From: Conus ventricosus
Taxonomy: Eukaryota; Mollusca; Gastropoda; Neogastropoda; Conidae
DNA: 64,000 bases
Reading direction: 5' to 3'
Assembly (NCBI GenBank): GCA_018398815.1
Contig: CM031611.1
Span: 88,377,407 to 88,441,406, forward strand
Shown here: positions 1 through 11,599 of the stretch, in pieces
How the letters are laid out: the number at the start of each line of letters is the position of its first letter
Position numbering within the stretch: position 1 is the first letter of the stretch
Made by a program: the position numbers and the translations under genes
The notes under the pieces: model-generated
Database searches by the model: none
The model's input: only the letters and a program-made list of their open reading frames with translations
Told to the model about the DNA's origin: nothing

Positions 1-204
1 TTAGATTAGGCAAATAACAAACTTCAAAAGAATGAAAGCACTTGAAAGTTAGGTACTAGAAAGAATATCAAAGTTTTAAAATCTCTTCTTAGTATTCGGT
101 CTCAGCTGTAGTACGTAGTGCTGGTTTGGTGTTGCTCTTTTAGCCACTGGGCTGGGCGCCAGCCTCTTAGCATTAGGAGGCCTTGGTTTAGTTAGCGCCA
201 TGTC

Positions 205-492
205 ATGATTGTAAGTGCTGTTTTAAAAAAATTAACTCCTAAATTACAAAAGCACACTGCCATTGTGGCCCTAGCATCAGCAAAACTTTGTTCATTAAGA
301 TTAAGAATAAGCAAATCATTACAGGATGAAAACATTACGGACGAAGAATTTCAGAAGCTTATGGCTGACGGTGATGATTACAGACGGCAAAAAATTGAAC
401 TTCAAAAGGAGTGGAGAAAGACTTTTACTTCACGACAGGTAGACACTGATGCAATTAAACAGAACATGAAAAACAAACACATGATCGGTTAA
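205..492 (+). CDS. Small Polinton-associated protein of unknown function, copy A
   Basis: The reading frame encodes about 95 residues: a basic N-terminus (MIVSAVLKKLTPKLQKHT), an alanine/leucine-rich segment, then a charged C-terminal half with ITDEEFQKLMADGDD followed by a Lys/Arg/Glu helix. The copy C equivalent (39453-39770) starts two codons earlier (ATG-TCT-ATG); here that upstream ATG is followed at once by a stop through a one-base loss, so 205 is the usable start. Similar small proteins with an acidic 'I(S/T)DEEF' segment occur in other animal Polintons to my recollection. Function is unknown; a virion or assembly role is only a guess. Confidence 0.6.
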   Translation: MIVSAVLKKLTPKLQKHTAIVALASAKLCSLRLRISKSLQDENITDEEFQKLMADGDDYRRQKIELQKEWRKTFTSRQVDTDAIKQNMKNKHMIG

Positions 493-668
493 ACCCAAAA
501 TAGGCAAAAAAAATAAAGTTTAGCAAAAAATAAATACTATTTTTTTTTGTTAACTCACTGTGTTTGGCGGGACCAACTTGCAGATCTTCACGAACAAAGG
601 ATCTTTTAGGAGCAGGCTTTTAGACGTAGTAGCACCGCTAGAAGAGAGAGTTTTCTCTTAAATATATA

Positions 669-2560
669 TGTGACGTTTTTATTAAGACCCATTCATAAAT
701 GATGGTTGAGTGCTCAGGCAAGAACGATAGACCGTAGTAGGAAAGTCAAGCTTTCGTCCACACCCTTCACTTTCTTTCACAGATGTAATCAAGAGGTTTG
801 ATCTTTGATTCAACACTGAATTTAATTAAGTATGAATGAAGATGATGATGATCTGCGGTGAATATGTCGTATGGTTGCTTTGTATGTTGATGTCCGTTTG
901 TTGCCTATGAAATGAGTTACATATAAAAGAAATAAATCATGCACATACACCAATAACGACAAAGTCTCTGTCCTTCTTCCCTTCACTTCTTGCAGTAGCA
1001 CGAATATAGACTGTCTGCTCGTGCTACAAAAAATATCTTCCGGAGGATACACACAAAAGAAATGTAGTCATGCACAAGATGATATATATGTAAGAAAAAA
1101 ATGTCTGAGTGTGTTATGGCGTGCTTGGATATGGAGGGATGTGTTTAAGCGATTGTCCACTCAGCTATCACGGAATTGCGTAGCGTTCCGGAGTTCCGCT
1201 GACGTTCACAGTCCTCTTCCAGATCTCGGTAAGGTCGACACACCAGCACGTTCCTCCCGACGAAGGATGTAGCGGGATAAAGACGTGTGCCGAAGGTGAA
1301 GATGAAGACGAGTAGTGTAAAAAAATGAAACCAAACCTGCAAATAACAATTGTCTTAGACTTGCACCTATGGTGGCACCTTCACTATTTCCATCCATCCA
1401 CCGTTTCTAAACACACTTTACAATTGGCACTAGCTTGCTCTACTCATTTAACAATTCAGATTTCCTTCATAAATCGCTTTACACGATGAAGCTCATCACA
1501 AAGAAGGAAAAATGATTAACGAATATTCCAATCTGCCTTGACCGAGTTATTCGCCAAGGCTTAGTGCTTGATGAATATCAATTATATTTAATCCTTGAAT
1601 GGAATTAAATCCAAATGGCGTTAATCTTTCATATATACAGAATCCTTAAGATCCACGAAAATGCTTTCGTCATAACTTGAACTCGTTTACGATCTCTTTA
1701 AATACTAAAAATCTGCATTCCCACAAATAACACAATCTTCTAACATATGGTTGCATACAACGGTGAGCTGAGATAGAATTTACATAATATTGGATATAGT
1801 ACATGGCAACACGATATGATGCGAGCAAACAGATGAAGATGAACAGCTCTACATAAATCATACGTGTTGAACCGGTAAACCTGAAATAAATAATTCAGAG
1901 CATATAAATGATCGCGCGCAACAAAAATATTATTGAACTGGTAAATTTGCCTTCAATGCGATTACATTAGAAAAAGAATTTTGTTGCTCTATACAAAAAT
2001 GATTTCGACGCTATTTTACCTCAACAACAGCTTTTGCCACAGCTAACAGACCGCCCACGGAACGATTAGACTCGTTCAGACCCTCCCCGTAACAAGTTTT
2101 GTGGGTATCGTCCTAGTGCCCTGTAGTGCCAACTTCAGTCCGGCCTCGACTGGATGCCTTCACAAGTTTCTTGCTCTTCAATAATTAGGACCTTATCTAC
2201 GAGCCAATTCACACGTACCCCCGGGCTGTCCAAGATGGTAGAATGCAAGCAACGTTACTATTTACAACTGCCATGCGCGGACAGAGACACTACTGCCACC
2301 TGGACAGTCGTGATTGGTCAGAACGACGGTTTTCGATGCCTACAATGTAAACAATTTATTATTAATACAAATTCAAGTCTGCATGACGCTTGAAATTATA
2401 AACTAACTGCGTGAAAAGCCAGAAACTAACAATAGATTTGTTCGTTCTGGACCATAGAAATATTAATCACAGCAGCGCAGAGCGATAGACGTCATGTAAT
2501 CGATTGTGCGGCGTCATTCTTCTAATGAAAATGACCCGGAGCTTATGAACGAATGTCACA
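669..2560 (-). repeat. 3' LTR of the retrotransposon, copy A
   Basis: This 1.89-kb direct repeat matches 8096-9994 and the two LTRs of copy C (39925-41760, 47048-48897). Read on the minus strand it starts TGTGACATTC and ends AACGTCACA, giving the TG...CA ends and short terminal inversion expected of LTRs. It holds no gene; apparent open frames of 60-90 codons are not shared between LTR copies. Confidence 0.9.
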
Positions 2561-2580
2561 AACCCCACCCCCCCTACTTC
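2561..2580 (-). promoter_or_regulatory. Polypurine tract, copy A
   Basis: The minus strand reads GAAGTAGGGGGGGGTGGGG and sits against the 3' LTR. This is the position and composition expected for the plus-strand DNA primer of an LTR element. Confidence 0.75.
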
Positions 2581-2639
2581 AGGGGCGAGAAAAACTCCTA
2601 TTAAGCAAAACACTAAGAAAGGTGACAGTCCATTCATAA

Positions 2640-3271
2640 GTCAAATACAGGATTGAACTATCAAATTCTGCACAACTCTTTTGGCTATTTCTCAATATAT
2701 ATCACTTTCAGGATTCCAGAGTCTTCTACTCACACCTATACACTGAACTTCTGCTCATGTAGTCTGCACGACATTATCTTTTCAGCCGTGACTCTGATTG
2801 TGAAATCCATATCTTGCAGGAGTTATTGCCCAGCTACACAGGCGACCATTTGCAGTCTTTGTTCTCTTTTCCAGCGACAATGCCAAGGGTTTGATATTGG
2901 TCTGTTTCCAGTAAAAAGCTGCGTACCGTAGAGATACGGCTCAAACTTTTTGACTGCCTCACACGACTGCCAAGGCATTCTTTCTCTACTGTGCGTCAGT
3001 TCCTTTCGGGCTTGTTGAGCTTTTTCCTGGCGTACAAGCCACTGGCTGTAGCAATCCGCATGCTCTTGAAAGTAGAAATGCTCCCAGTCCCAGATTCGCT
3101 GGCGTCTGTGCGTAGCACGTAGGGCTTTTCTCTGTCGATGGCAACCGCAATGATAGGTGCGCTGACGAGTTTGTTCTTCAGCGACCTCATGGCCTTCTCA
3201 CATGCATCTGACCATACAATCTTCTCCACGCTGGTCTTTCTTTTCAGATCTGTCCAATGGTATACAAGCAA
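2640..3271 (-). pseudogene. Retrotransposon RNase H domain, copy A
   Basis: This is the C-terminal domain of Pol, degrading RNA in the RNA/DNA hybrid. The segment at 2996-3271 shows YVLRTDASESGTGS, the Ty3-type RNase H start with its catalytic Asp, after a connection region with SDACEKAMRSLKNKLVSAPI, and then KKLNKPERN. Copy C at 41960-42384 has the cleaner motif ATDASDLGLGAVLLQ. Frames are interrupted by single-base indels. It follows the RT domain directly and is the last domain before the 3' LTR. Confidence 0.85.
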
Positions 3272-4150
3272 TCATGCCGAAGTTTCTGAACAAATATCGA
3301 TAGTAATCCCCTGCCCAAACCCAGGGAAAGACTCTTAGCTCTTCTTTCTTGGTCTCGGTCTTTTCGGCTTTCTCAAGCTTTTCAGGCTTTACCGCCTCTG
3401 GCCTGACCTGACCGTCGTCCAACCTGATGTCCTAGAACGGTATTTCATGGAATCCACAAAAAGCATTTGGATGGTTTCGCAGTGAGCCCTGCCCCTTGCA
3501 GACTCTTAAGTACGGGCGGCTTTGATTGCCTCAACATGTTCCTTCCCCAAGCTCAGAAGCGATTAGAAATATCATCAAAATAAAAGTTGTGGACATCTTT
3601 TGATCTTTAGTCACGCAATAATTTCCCTCACATCCTTGTGAACAACGGCACTTGCGTTCCTCATGCCAAAGGGCATACGTCTCCACTGATCCTGTCCCTT
3701 GGGGAACTAAAAGCTGTCTCATTGCATTGTCCTTTTTCGTCTCATTTGAATCTGCCAGAACCCCATCGACAGATCATTTTGGAAAAGTATTTCGCTTTTC
3801 CGATCTTTCAGCAAAGATCGTTTCGATGTTCTGGTAGTGCGGCTCTGCGTCGAATTCTGCTCATGAGATTCAGTCTCCTGTAATCGATACAGAACCTACT
3901 GTTCAGTCTTCTCTCTTAACCAATACAATGGGCCATTGTATGGAGATAGGCAGGTTCTATCCACTCACCCCATGGCTAAGCAATTGATCAACCTCATTTC
4001 ATAACCGTTTTCCTTTGAGAGTGGTGGACCGGGTAACTGATGAACCTTCACTGGTTGTTGTCTGATGCCATCTCAACATTCGCAGGTTCAACTAGAATGG
4101 TTTCGCCTGGCAAATCGGTGATGATTTCGTCATGCACGACGAACAATGTC
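3272..4150 (-). pseudogene. Retrotransposon reverse transcriptase domain, copy A
   Basis: This stretch is collinear with the better-preserved RT of copy C (42391-43330). Fragments of the fingers/palm can be read in shifting frames on the minus strand, including the substrate-strand region near 3700 and the area of the catalytic aspartates around 3570-3600. Many one-base indels prevent any long frame. It lies downstream of the integrase, the reverse of the usual Ty3/gypsy arrangement. Confidence 0.8.
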
Positions 4151-4399
4151 TTTCAGCTCTGTCCCTGTTCGCTGATAGCTGTGGTCCATTAACTAAGACA
4201 TTGCTGGAGTCACTGGTCTCTTCAAAGGTATGAGTGTACAAAGGTCAGCTCTCAGATAATCTCATGATCTTGCCCTCCTGCATGACAACTGCGACGTACT
4301 CCTGTTCTTTCAATCCATCTCCACTACGTTCAAAGTACTCCTATTGAGGAGATTGATGGTATGTCCTTCCTCACTTCCGTTGATCTCATCTTGTTAATC

Positions 4400-5640
4400 A
4401 ACTGGATCTACTCTTCTGGAACTGGTGTACGGTCCTTTCCATGTTAACTGGAGCATGTTATGTTCTGTGGTAAGTAGCACTAATACTTTGTTCCCCAGCG
4501 AATGAGATGTCTCATCTTCGTTTCCTGTGTAGAGCTCCTCGCCTTGTCGTCCGGCAGCCTTGTCCAGATTGTCACGAGCTCTATTCTTGCATGCTTCTCT
4601 TCGATCCCTCCTAATCCATTCAGATTCGATGACATATTCCCGCCGTTCGTTCTGACGTCTGTCCCAGCCTCCTCGTCTTCCGTATTTGTTTTAGACCTGC
4701 ATTGGTCCACGCACGTGTCATCCCATATAATGTTCAATGGTGAGAACTGAGTGATTCTGAGAGGGCTTCTCTGTAAGCGAACAATACGGCAGGAAGAAAT
4801 CTGTCTCTCACTCTTTGGGGTTGATCTAAACAAAGTTTCTTCAACATTACCTTCAACGTGCCATTACTTTACCACAGTCCGTTGGTCTGAGCGTGGTATG
4901 GCGTTGTGGTGATTACCTTTAATGTTTCAAGAGTCTGTAGACCTCTTGCATCGGCCAAAGAAATTGACTACCTCTCCTGTCCGTGAGAATTTGTGTTGGT
5001 ATTCCCACTCGCGTCCAAGATGTTCCCACAAAGCTTCAGCACTGGCTTCTGTGTGATGTTACGAGTGCTGTTGCCCTCTGCGAAGCGCGTAGCATAAACG
5101 ATGACGTGAGAATGACACTCTTCCCTGATGATGAACATGGGTAGAGTGATGAGGGTCCGATGATGTCCACTGCAACACCTATGGAACGGTATTTTCGATC
5201 AGACGGCATCCGCTGAACTGGGGTCGCTTTCCAAATACTTTTGTCTGCCTGCCGATACATCACTGACACGTATCGCATGAGCACCAATACTTTTTTGACG
5301 TCACCTTCCCCTCCTGGGCCAAAAGAAATCATGTAGCAGACGCTCTTTCGTACCCTTACAACAACCGAGGTGTCCAGACACTCAAGGGTAAGATCATGGA
5401 CAACTTGTACTAACGTTAAGATCTCAGTTTCCTCGGTAGCCACAAAAAAACTTGGGTATGCATGCGGTCCGATTGGTGTACGCCCCTTCTATATAGTATT
5501 GCCTTCTTGATCATAAACGATGTTCACCACCTGTTTTGCTGTACGTCTGCGTTGTCTCTGGTTTTACGGGCCAACTCAAACAACACTTGAGTGATGGGTC
5601 TTTCATCCTGTTTCTTCTTTCAACTCTGCAGAGATACAAT
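4400..5640 (-). pseudogene. Retrotransposon integrase, copy A
   Basis: The integrase inserts the cDNA into the genome. Minus-strand frames around 5036-5443 show the zinc-binding region (near CYMISFGPGGEG) and VAVDIIGPS, the strand carrying the first catalytic Asp. The C-terminal part (4480-4833) matches copy C where ERFNGTLKSMLKKL carries the catalytic Glu. It lies between protease and RT. Confidence 0.82.
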
Positions 5641-5739
5641 GCAGCAAGTTTGCTTCTGTTATCTTGAGGGGTTTTATCTGACCAGCCGTAACTTCTGCCG
5701 CTTGGATTGGATAAACGGGTACATAATTAATCCCTCCTC

Positions 5740-6060
5740 TTTCTTGTTGCGGAGTATTTCCAAACAATACTGGGGGCATAAACGGGTTTTGCCATAACAG
5801 TACTTCAGTCTTGTCTGCAAAGTAGGGCGTTTCTCCATAGGTAACACTCGCCCAGCAGATTTTGTTTGACAGATGATGGTATCCAGTGATACCATCTTAT
5901 TCTGACCTGTGTAACAAAGATCTGGAACTAAGCCCTTCCTCACGAACGACATGGTAGAGCCTGTCTCTCTCACAGCACTCCACCGTTTCTTTTCTGCTCT
6001 CCTTCGACTTTCTACGTGCAATAGGATAGAACTCGATCCCTTTACAATATCACACAACTG
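5740..6060 (-). pseudogene. Retrotransposon aspartic protease, copy A
   Basis: This domain lies between gag and integrase. The minus-strand frame contains SAVRETGSTMSFVRKGLVPD; copy C reads DAVRDTGST at the same position, so the catalytic DTG here appears as ETG, probably a base error. The downstream segment (LCYTGQNKMVSLDTIICQTKS) is collinear with copy C. Role: processing of the Gag-Pol polyprotein. Confidence 0.75.
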
Positions 6061-6129
6061 TTGATCATCTATTAGTTGACATTGTGCAGCCGCTGTCGTA
6101 GTGCACATCGCTGAGTCATTTCTCTTTTG

Positions 6130-7140
6130 TGTACAATCCTTCTGGTCGATGTGGTCCTCCACATCTGAAACATTTTATATGAATCGATGATTTCCCTGCG
6201 TTGCCTCCCCTGTCAGGTACAGATCTCCCTTGGTTTATATCCTCCTTCCATCTTCTTGTGTGGACCTCTGTTATCACATCCCATGACCATACCTACATGA
6301 ATGCATGTTTAGCTCTCACGATAACTCCTCTCCACAAGTCTCTGTCTGTTCAATAGATCTGCTGTCGCAACCGCTTTCCTTTCCAGTCTGTGGATCTACT
6401 CGCCCTGACAAATCTCGCCTGATCAAAAGCAAAGCTTCTAGAAACTTACTCTAGGATTAACATTTCTTTTTAAATCCTTTTCTGTCCTTTGGACAAATCA
6501 ACCACCTCTCTAGTCCACTAAGACAAACGATCCCATAGTTGACAGATGACGTATCAGTGCTCTCTTATGCGTGGCTGTACGAATCTTCTGTTCTGTAATG
6601 ACCAGCACTCAGTTGATACTTATGCAAAAGAGCCTGTTTGATGAGTTTATAGTCCGCCCCCGACTCTGTCCGCGGGTAGATTTACATACGCTTCCTAGCT
6701 ACTGCCCTGATAATGGAGCTAACCTGGCACCCCCATTCCTCCTCCTTCCATCCATTAAAAGACTGCCACCTTATTCAAACTGAGTCAAAATGTCTCATGG
6801 TCGTCCTTGTCTATTAAGTAAGGTAACTTGACCTTAGCCGACACTCAAAAGTCTGCATAATGGATTGGCGCTAGCACTACTTGGTTGAGCATCACCACTG
6901 CTTCCTGCCTTACTCTAGTCTAACTCTAACTGAAATTGTCTCTCGGTCCTCTATCTTGCTGTTCTCGTTCTCTTTCCTTCCACGCCTCCTTTCTTTCTTC
7001 TCGATCTCTCTCTTCCTTCTTCTCGATGTAAAGAGCGAGTCTCTGGCTCCACATTTAGAGGCCTAACTCTAGTGCCCTCCACTTTCCATTCTCGGAATTG
7101 CGCACAGTCGGAATTTGTGAGACTGACTTACGTCAGCTGG
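6130..7140 (-). pseudogene. Retrotransposon gag, copy A
   Basis: The region is collinear with gag of copy C (45100-46160). It contains the reverse complement of a highly charged Arg/Glu-rich coiled segment (about 6940-7040), a SCAN-like capsid part (about 6350-6490) and a cysteine-containing knuckle near 6150-6180 (KCFRCGG). No open frame exceeds about 70 codons because of indels. Gag would form the intracellular particle of the element. Confidence 0.65.
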
Positions 7141-8067
7141 CAAGATGCCTGACGTCGGGACTTTCTCTGTCGGCATGGTCGCCTACCACTGCAAGTCCTG
7201 ATGTCTATACAAATTTAACAGTACAAATAACGCGAAACCGAATACCGTCACAGGCTTATAGTTGCCAAATGATATTGACACACGTTCCAAAACACAAAGT
7301 GCAAGGAAACAACTTTCCCACCACGACATGGAAACAACGACACAACCCCTGTAGTAAAAAATGGGGATAACAAACAACACGAAACCCTCAAACACGTGTA
7401 ATTCACATCACTCAACAAACCAAAACCACGTTTTGCAACACACAGCTACGGACGAACGTGCTAACTGACGAACGGACTGCAGAAAAATATATCTCCAATA
7501 TCGTACGTACGAAAACATACGGCGCCCGAAAAATAGCCCGTGGTGCCACGTCGCACCGGCACGTAAATACTTACGTTGAAATCCCGCTTTAGAGTATCAA
7601 TACTTTACTCTAAACAACTGTGTCCCAATCCCGACACAAATACAACACCACTGCACAATATTCAATGCAGAAAGTCAAGATTGCACTAACAGGCCAACTT
7701 GAATCAAATCTTCTTCACAACAGATCTAGTAAAATAGATCTAATAAGAAGTTAAATTATCAGTCGAGGTAAATAGGACGTGAATTTGGCCAATGTCGTTA
7801 CTTTCGTCTTCTAGAGTCTGTGTTGAGGCTTTCTAAAAAATTTTGGAGATAATTAACAAATAGCGTCGCGACTAACGAAATGAATACAAATGATTAAGAA
7901 CAAAAAAAGTGAACTTTAAATTTTACTATTTATATGTTAATGGTCCAACCACATATAATAAGATCAAAGAGCCACCGCCCACCGTCTCCCACTGGAAAAA
8001 GCGTGAAGGTTTGCGGTCTAGCAAACCTGCCTTCGTCACTGACCTCCAGGTACATTCAGATCGAAAG
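7141..8067 (-). other. Retrotransposon 5' leader, copy A
   Basis: This non-coding stretch lies between the PBS and the inferred gag start. It contains no frame conserved in copy C and no recognisable motif. Confidence 0.5.
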
Positions 8068-8087
8068 ATCCCCGGACGAGGCCCCCA
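8068..8087 (-). promoter_or_regulatory. Primer-binding site complementary to tRNA-Pro, copy A
   Basis: The plus strand reads ATCCCCGGACGAGGCCCCCA. Apart from one extra C and one extra G it equals the 3' end of tRNA-Pro (ATCCCGGACGAGCCCCCA, including the added CCA). It lies eight bases from the 5' LTR. The two extra bases are in short runs and probably sequencing errors. Confidence 0.82.
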
Positions 8088-8095
8088 AATAATAA

Positions 8096-9994
8096 TGTGA
8101 CGTTTTATTAACGACCCCATTCATAAATGATGGTTGGTGCTCAGGCAAGACGATAGACTAATAGGAAAGTCAAAAGCTTTCGTCCACACCCTTTCACTTT
8201 CTTGCCACAGATTTAATCAAGAGGATTGATCTTTTGATTCAACAACTAATTAAATTAAGTATGAATGAAGATGATGATGATCAGGGCCGGTGAATAAGAC
8301 CGTATGGTTGCTTTTGTATGTTTGATGTCCGTTTGATGCCTATGAAATGAGTTACATAAAAAAGAAAATAAATCATGCACATACACCAATAACGACAAAG
8401 GTCTCTGTCCTTCTTCCATCACTTCTTGCAGTAGCAACGAATATAGACTATGTCTGCTCGTGCTCACAAAAATATCTTCCGAGATACCCACAAAAGAAAT
8501 GTAGTCTGATGCACAAGAAGATATATAGGTAAGAAAAAATGTCTGAAGTGTGTTATGGCGAGCTTGATTGGAGGGAGTGTTAAACGATGTCCACTCCGCT
8601 TCACGAGAATTGCGTAGGCGTTCCGAGTTCCGCTACGTTCACAGTCCTCTTCCGGAGATCTCGGTAAGGTCGACACACACATCGTTCCTCCCGACGAAGG
8701 GATGTAGCGGGATAAAGACGCGTGGCCGAAGGTGAATATGAAGACGATTAGTTGAAAAAAAATGAAACTCAAACCTGCAAGATAACATCTGTCTTAGAAC
8801 TTGCACTATGGTGGCACATCACTATTCATCACCCTCACACGTTCTAAACACACTTTAACAATTGCACAAAGCTGCTTATCATATACAATTGATTTCCTTC
8901 AAAAATCGCTTTAACGAGGAAGCCTCATCAACAAAGAAGGAAAAATGTTTACTAATAAACCAATCTGCCTTGACCGAGATATTCTCCGCCAAGGCTTAGT
9001 GCTAGATGAATACAATTATATTTAAATCCTTGATGGATGGATAAAATCAATGGCGTTAATCCTATAGCATATATACAGATCACTTTAGATCCACGAAAAT
9101 GCTTCGTTCATACTTGAACTCTCGTTTACGATTACTTTTAATAATAAATCTGCATTCACACAAAATATCACATCCTTCTAAATATGGTTGCATACAACTG
9201 AGCTGAAATAGAATTTACATAAAATGATTAGTAACATGGCACCAACGATATGATGAGAGCAAACAGAATGAAGATGACAGCTCTACTATCAATACATACT
9301 GTTGACCGGTAAACCTAAATATTTAATTCAGAGCATATTAAATGATCGCTAGCGCGCACAACAAAATTATTGAACTTGTAAATGTGCATTAATGCGATTA
9401 CATTGACAATAGATATTGTTGCTCTATACGAAAAAAATGATTTCGACCTAATTACCTCAACACAGCCTTTTGCCCCACAGCTAACAGACTCGCGCCCACG
9501 GAACGATGAACACGTTCAGACTCTGCATCCACCGTAAAAAGTAGTGGGTACGTCCTAGTGCCTCTGTATGCCAACTTTCAGTCCGGCCTCGACTGATGCC
9601 TTCAAAAGGTTTCATGCTCTTGAATAATTAACCTTTTCTACGGACAATTCACGAACCTACCGGCTGTCCAAGATGGTAATCAACCGTTACTATTAACTGG
9701 CACAAGCGCGGACAGAGACACCTACTGCCGACATGGACAGATCGTTGGGGATTGGTCAGGGAGTACGACGTATTACGATGCCCTACGATTGTAAATCATA
9801 TTAATAATAATACAAATGCAAGTCTGCATGACGCTTGAAATTATAAACGGACTGCCTGAAGCAAAACTAACATTAGTTTTAGTCGTTTGGACAATAGAAA
9901 TATTAATCCAAAGCGCAAGCGAAATTAGACGTCATGTTATCGATTGCGACATTATCTTACTGAAAATGAACCGAGCTTATTAATGAATGTCACA
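8096..9994 (-). repeat. 5' LTR of the retrotransposon, copy A
   Basis: This direct repeat of 669-2560 has the same TGTGAC/GTCACA ends. It should carry the promoter of the element because transcription runs toward lower coordinates. It is rich in one-base insertions relative to the other three LTR copies. Confidence 0.9.
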
Positions 9995-10048
9995 ACATAA
10001 TGAGGGGGTTGTTTTCATAATTCTTATCATCTTCATAATCATATACGT

Positions 10049-10892
10049 CTAGACTCTCATATAGGGTCCTGTGGCTCCTAATTCTAACATCGCCCTCTGC
10101 TCTTCTACCAGGAGCAATGCAAGTATCTTCATTTTAGTCCAAACGGCAAGAGTATTTGAGTCCCCTGCGCATCTTCAGTAATGCTAAATTTTTTTTAATT
10201 TGATTGCGTTTACTGGTTTTAAACCCTGTTGCTTTAAATTCTTCATTGTTCATGGCGCGTAAGACTGCTGGCAACCTTCTAACCCATTCTGTGTTGCGCG
10301 TTCTGTACTTCGTAGTGTTACTTCGTAGTGTCCATAATTTCTCTGTGATATTGATAGGTAAACAGGCGTTCAGCTAGATTCTTATTAAAGTTTTCTACTA
10401 GGGCTTGCGATCGTGGTTGCCTGGGATCCCTCTCTTAACTGTAACATGATGTTTTAAAAACAGCTGGTTTACAGATCCTTTAAACTCTTTCCCATCATCA
10501 ACTTGAACCATCCTAGGATATTTTAATGGGCCCCGCATGTATATTTGTTGTAAAGCCACAGCCACAGCAGTTGAGCTTTTATCCGTTAAAGGTTCAGCGT
10601 CTTTGTATCTTGAAGCCATGTCAACAACCGTCAGAGCATACTTAAACTTTTTTCTTCTAATTTTATCATGTGGAAGATACAACAAGTCCATCTGGTGGGT
10701 GTCATTAGGAACTGAGTTAACAAATCTAGGTCTTATTATTCTTTTTGGGGCAGGCAGATATATTTGCCAAATTGCCTGTTTTGAAAGCCAGTCTTTCGCA
10801 TCTGATTCAGACACTCTAGCAGCTTTACTTAGTTTTTCAATAGCGGTCTTTCCTTTCCAATACCCCTTAGGAGAATAATATATTTTGTTCAT
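10049..10892 (-). CDS. Polinton integrase (retroviral-type DDE), copy A
   Basis: The enzyme inserts the Polinton into host DNA. The first 164 codons are open: N-terminal YYSPKGYWKGKTAIEKL, then IWQIYLPAPKR, the first catalytic Asp in THQMDLLYLPHDK, TVVDMASRYKDAEPL, and the second Asp in VQVDDGKEFKG. A frameshift near 10410 breaks the frame just before the catalytic Glu segment (ALVENFN); the rest continues to a stop at 10049, about 280 residues in all. No chromodomain is visible. The gene is the first minus-strand gene after the inserted LTR element, and its stop is about 55 bp from that insertion. Confidence 0.92.
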
Positions 10893-10919
10893 ATTTTAAT
10901 TGTATTTTTAATTGTTTTT

Positions 10920-11324
10920 TTAGATTGAATATGCGAGAAGAGAGATTGCTCCCATAGCACCCACAATAAAGCCTATCTCTGCTATTTTCTGTTCTTCAGA
11001 TGGTACATAAAAGTCAGACAGTTCTGGCGGTGGCGATGTTAGAAACTTCTTCTCTGTCACTAAGTAATACTCATTCATTGCGTCATCAACGTCTGTAAAT
11101 GTGTGCTCTGCATGACCCTGTTCTCTTAACTTTTTATTAATAAAGTCTAAGTGAGCAATTCGTCTTTTCTCGTAAGCGTCTCTTGCCTTAGCTAAATCTT
11201 CCATTGCCTTGTTATGACGTTCTCTCTCTTCATCGGACCGCAATTTACTAAACATATAATTGCTTCCAGAGAAGGCTAAAGCATTAACAATAGCTCCTCC
11301 TACCATCATAACTACTCCAGACAT
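10920..11324 (-). CDS. Polinton membrane/coiled-coil protein, copy A
   Basis: This intact 134-residue frame has an N-terminal hydrophobic segment (VVMMVGGAIVNALAFSGSNY), a long charged helix (ERERHNKAMEDLAKARDAYEKRR), a more acidic middle, and a second hydrophobic segment at the C-terminus (IAEIGFIVGAMGAISLLAY). The layout suggests a two-anchor membrane protein with a coiled-coil loop. Proteins of this type recur in animal Polintons to my recollection, without known function. It lies 27 bp upstream of the integrase start on the same strand. Confidence 0.72.
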   Translation of the reverse strand: MSGVVMMVGGAIVNALAFSGSNYMFSKLRSDEERERHNKAMEDLAKARDAYEKRRIAHLDFINKKLREQGHAEHTFTDVDDAMNEYYLVTEKKFLTSPPPELSDFYVPSEEQKIAEIGFIVGAMGAISLLAYSI

Positions 11325-11342
11325 CTTTTATAAATCAATATT

Positions 11343-11498
11343 TTATGAATTAATCTTTCTATGAACTAATATTTTCTGGATAATCCCCTGTGTAACAAGA
11401 AAGTCTTTTGACGCAATCCCTGCAGTAATTACAACTATAACCTTAACAACGTCCTCAATGTCTAACCTTCCTAGGTCAGCCGGCTTCATTTTAAACAT
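11343..11498 (-). CDS. 51-residue Polinton protein with one hydrophobic segment, copy A
   Basis: The frame starts MFKMKPADLGRLDIEDVVK, continues with a hydrophobic stretch (VIVVITAGIA), then SKDFLVTQGIIQKILVHRK and a stop. It is 18 bp upstream of the next gene on the same strand. In copy C the same gene (50234-50388) has lost bases after PADL, so copy A shows the open form. The SKDFLVTQGII part resembles TKDYLIKKHI in the gene at 11600-11818. Function unknown. Confidence 0.6.
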   Translation of the reverse strand: MFKMKPADLGRLDIEDVVKVIVVITAGIASKDFLVTQGIIQKILVHRKINS

Positions 11499-11501
11499 GT
11501 T

Positions 11502-11585
11502 TTATGCTAGCACGCTATAGCCTATACTAAGACCGCTAATTACAGCAGAATGGTAAATTGTATTGATAATCTTTTTTTCACTCAT
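11502..11585 (-). CDS. 27-residue hydrophobic micropeptide of the Polinton, copy A
   Basis: The short frame starts MSEKKIINTIYHSAVISGL and ends with SIGYSVLA. It is intact and of identical length in copy C (50392-50475). It sits between two other tiny minus-strand genes with spacing of a few bases. A charged N-terminus and one hydrophobic segment suggest a small membrane peptide. Its length makes it uncertain, but conservation of both ends in the two copies and its packing argue that it is real. Confidence 0.45.
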   Translation of the reverse strand: MSEKKIINTIYHSAVISGLSIGYSVLA

Positions 11586-11599
11586 CTTTTTATTAACTA

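Larger units (their letters stand above)
669..9994 (-). mobile_element. Gmr1-like Ty3/gypsy LTR retrotransposon, copy A, nested in the Polinton
   Basis: The element is bounded by two direct LTRs (669-2560 and 8096-9994) that begin TGTGAC and end GTCACA. It is transcribed on the minus strand: PBS next to the high-coordinate LTR, polypurine tract next to the low-coordinate LTR. The domain order read 5' to 3' is gag, protease, integrase, RT, RNase H. ATATA (664-668) at the left flank and ATATA at the right flank of the other copy (48898-48902) form a probable 5-bp target duplication. All frames are heavily broken. Confidence 0.9.

Noticed and set aside
822..1397. Short frames inside the LTRs (also at 8255-8772, 40071-40661, 47541-47796)
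   Set aside because: Frames differ among the four LTR copies and lie in non-coding repeat DNA.
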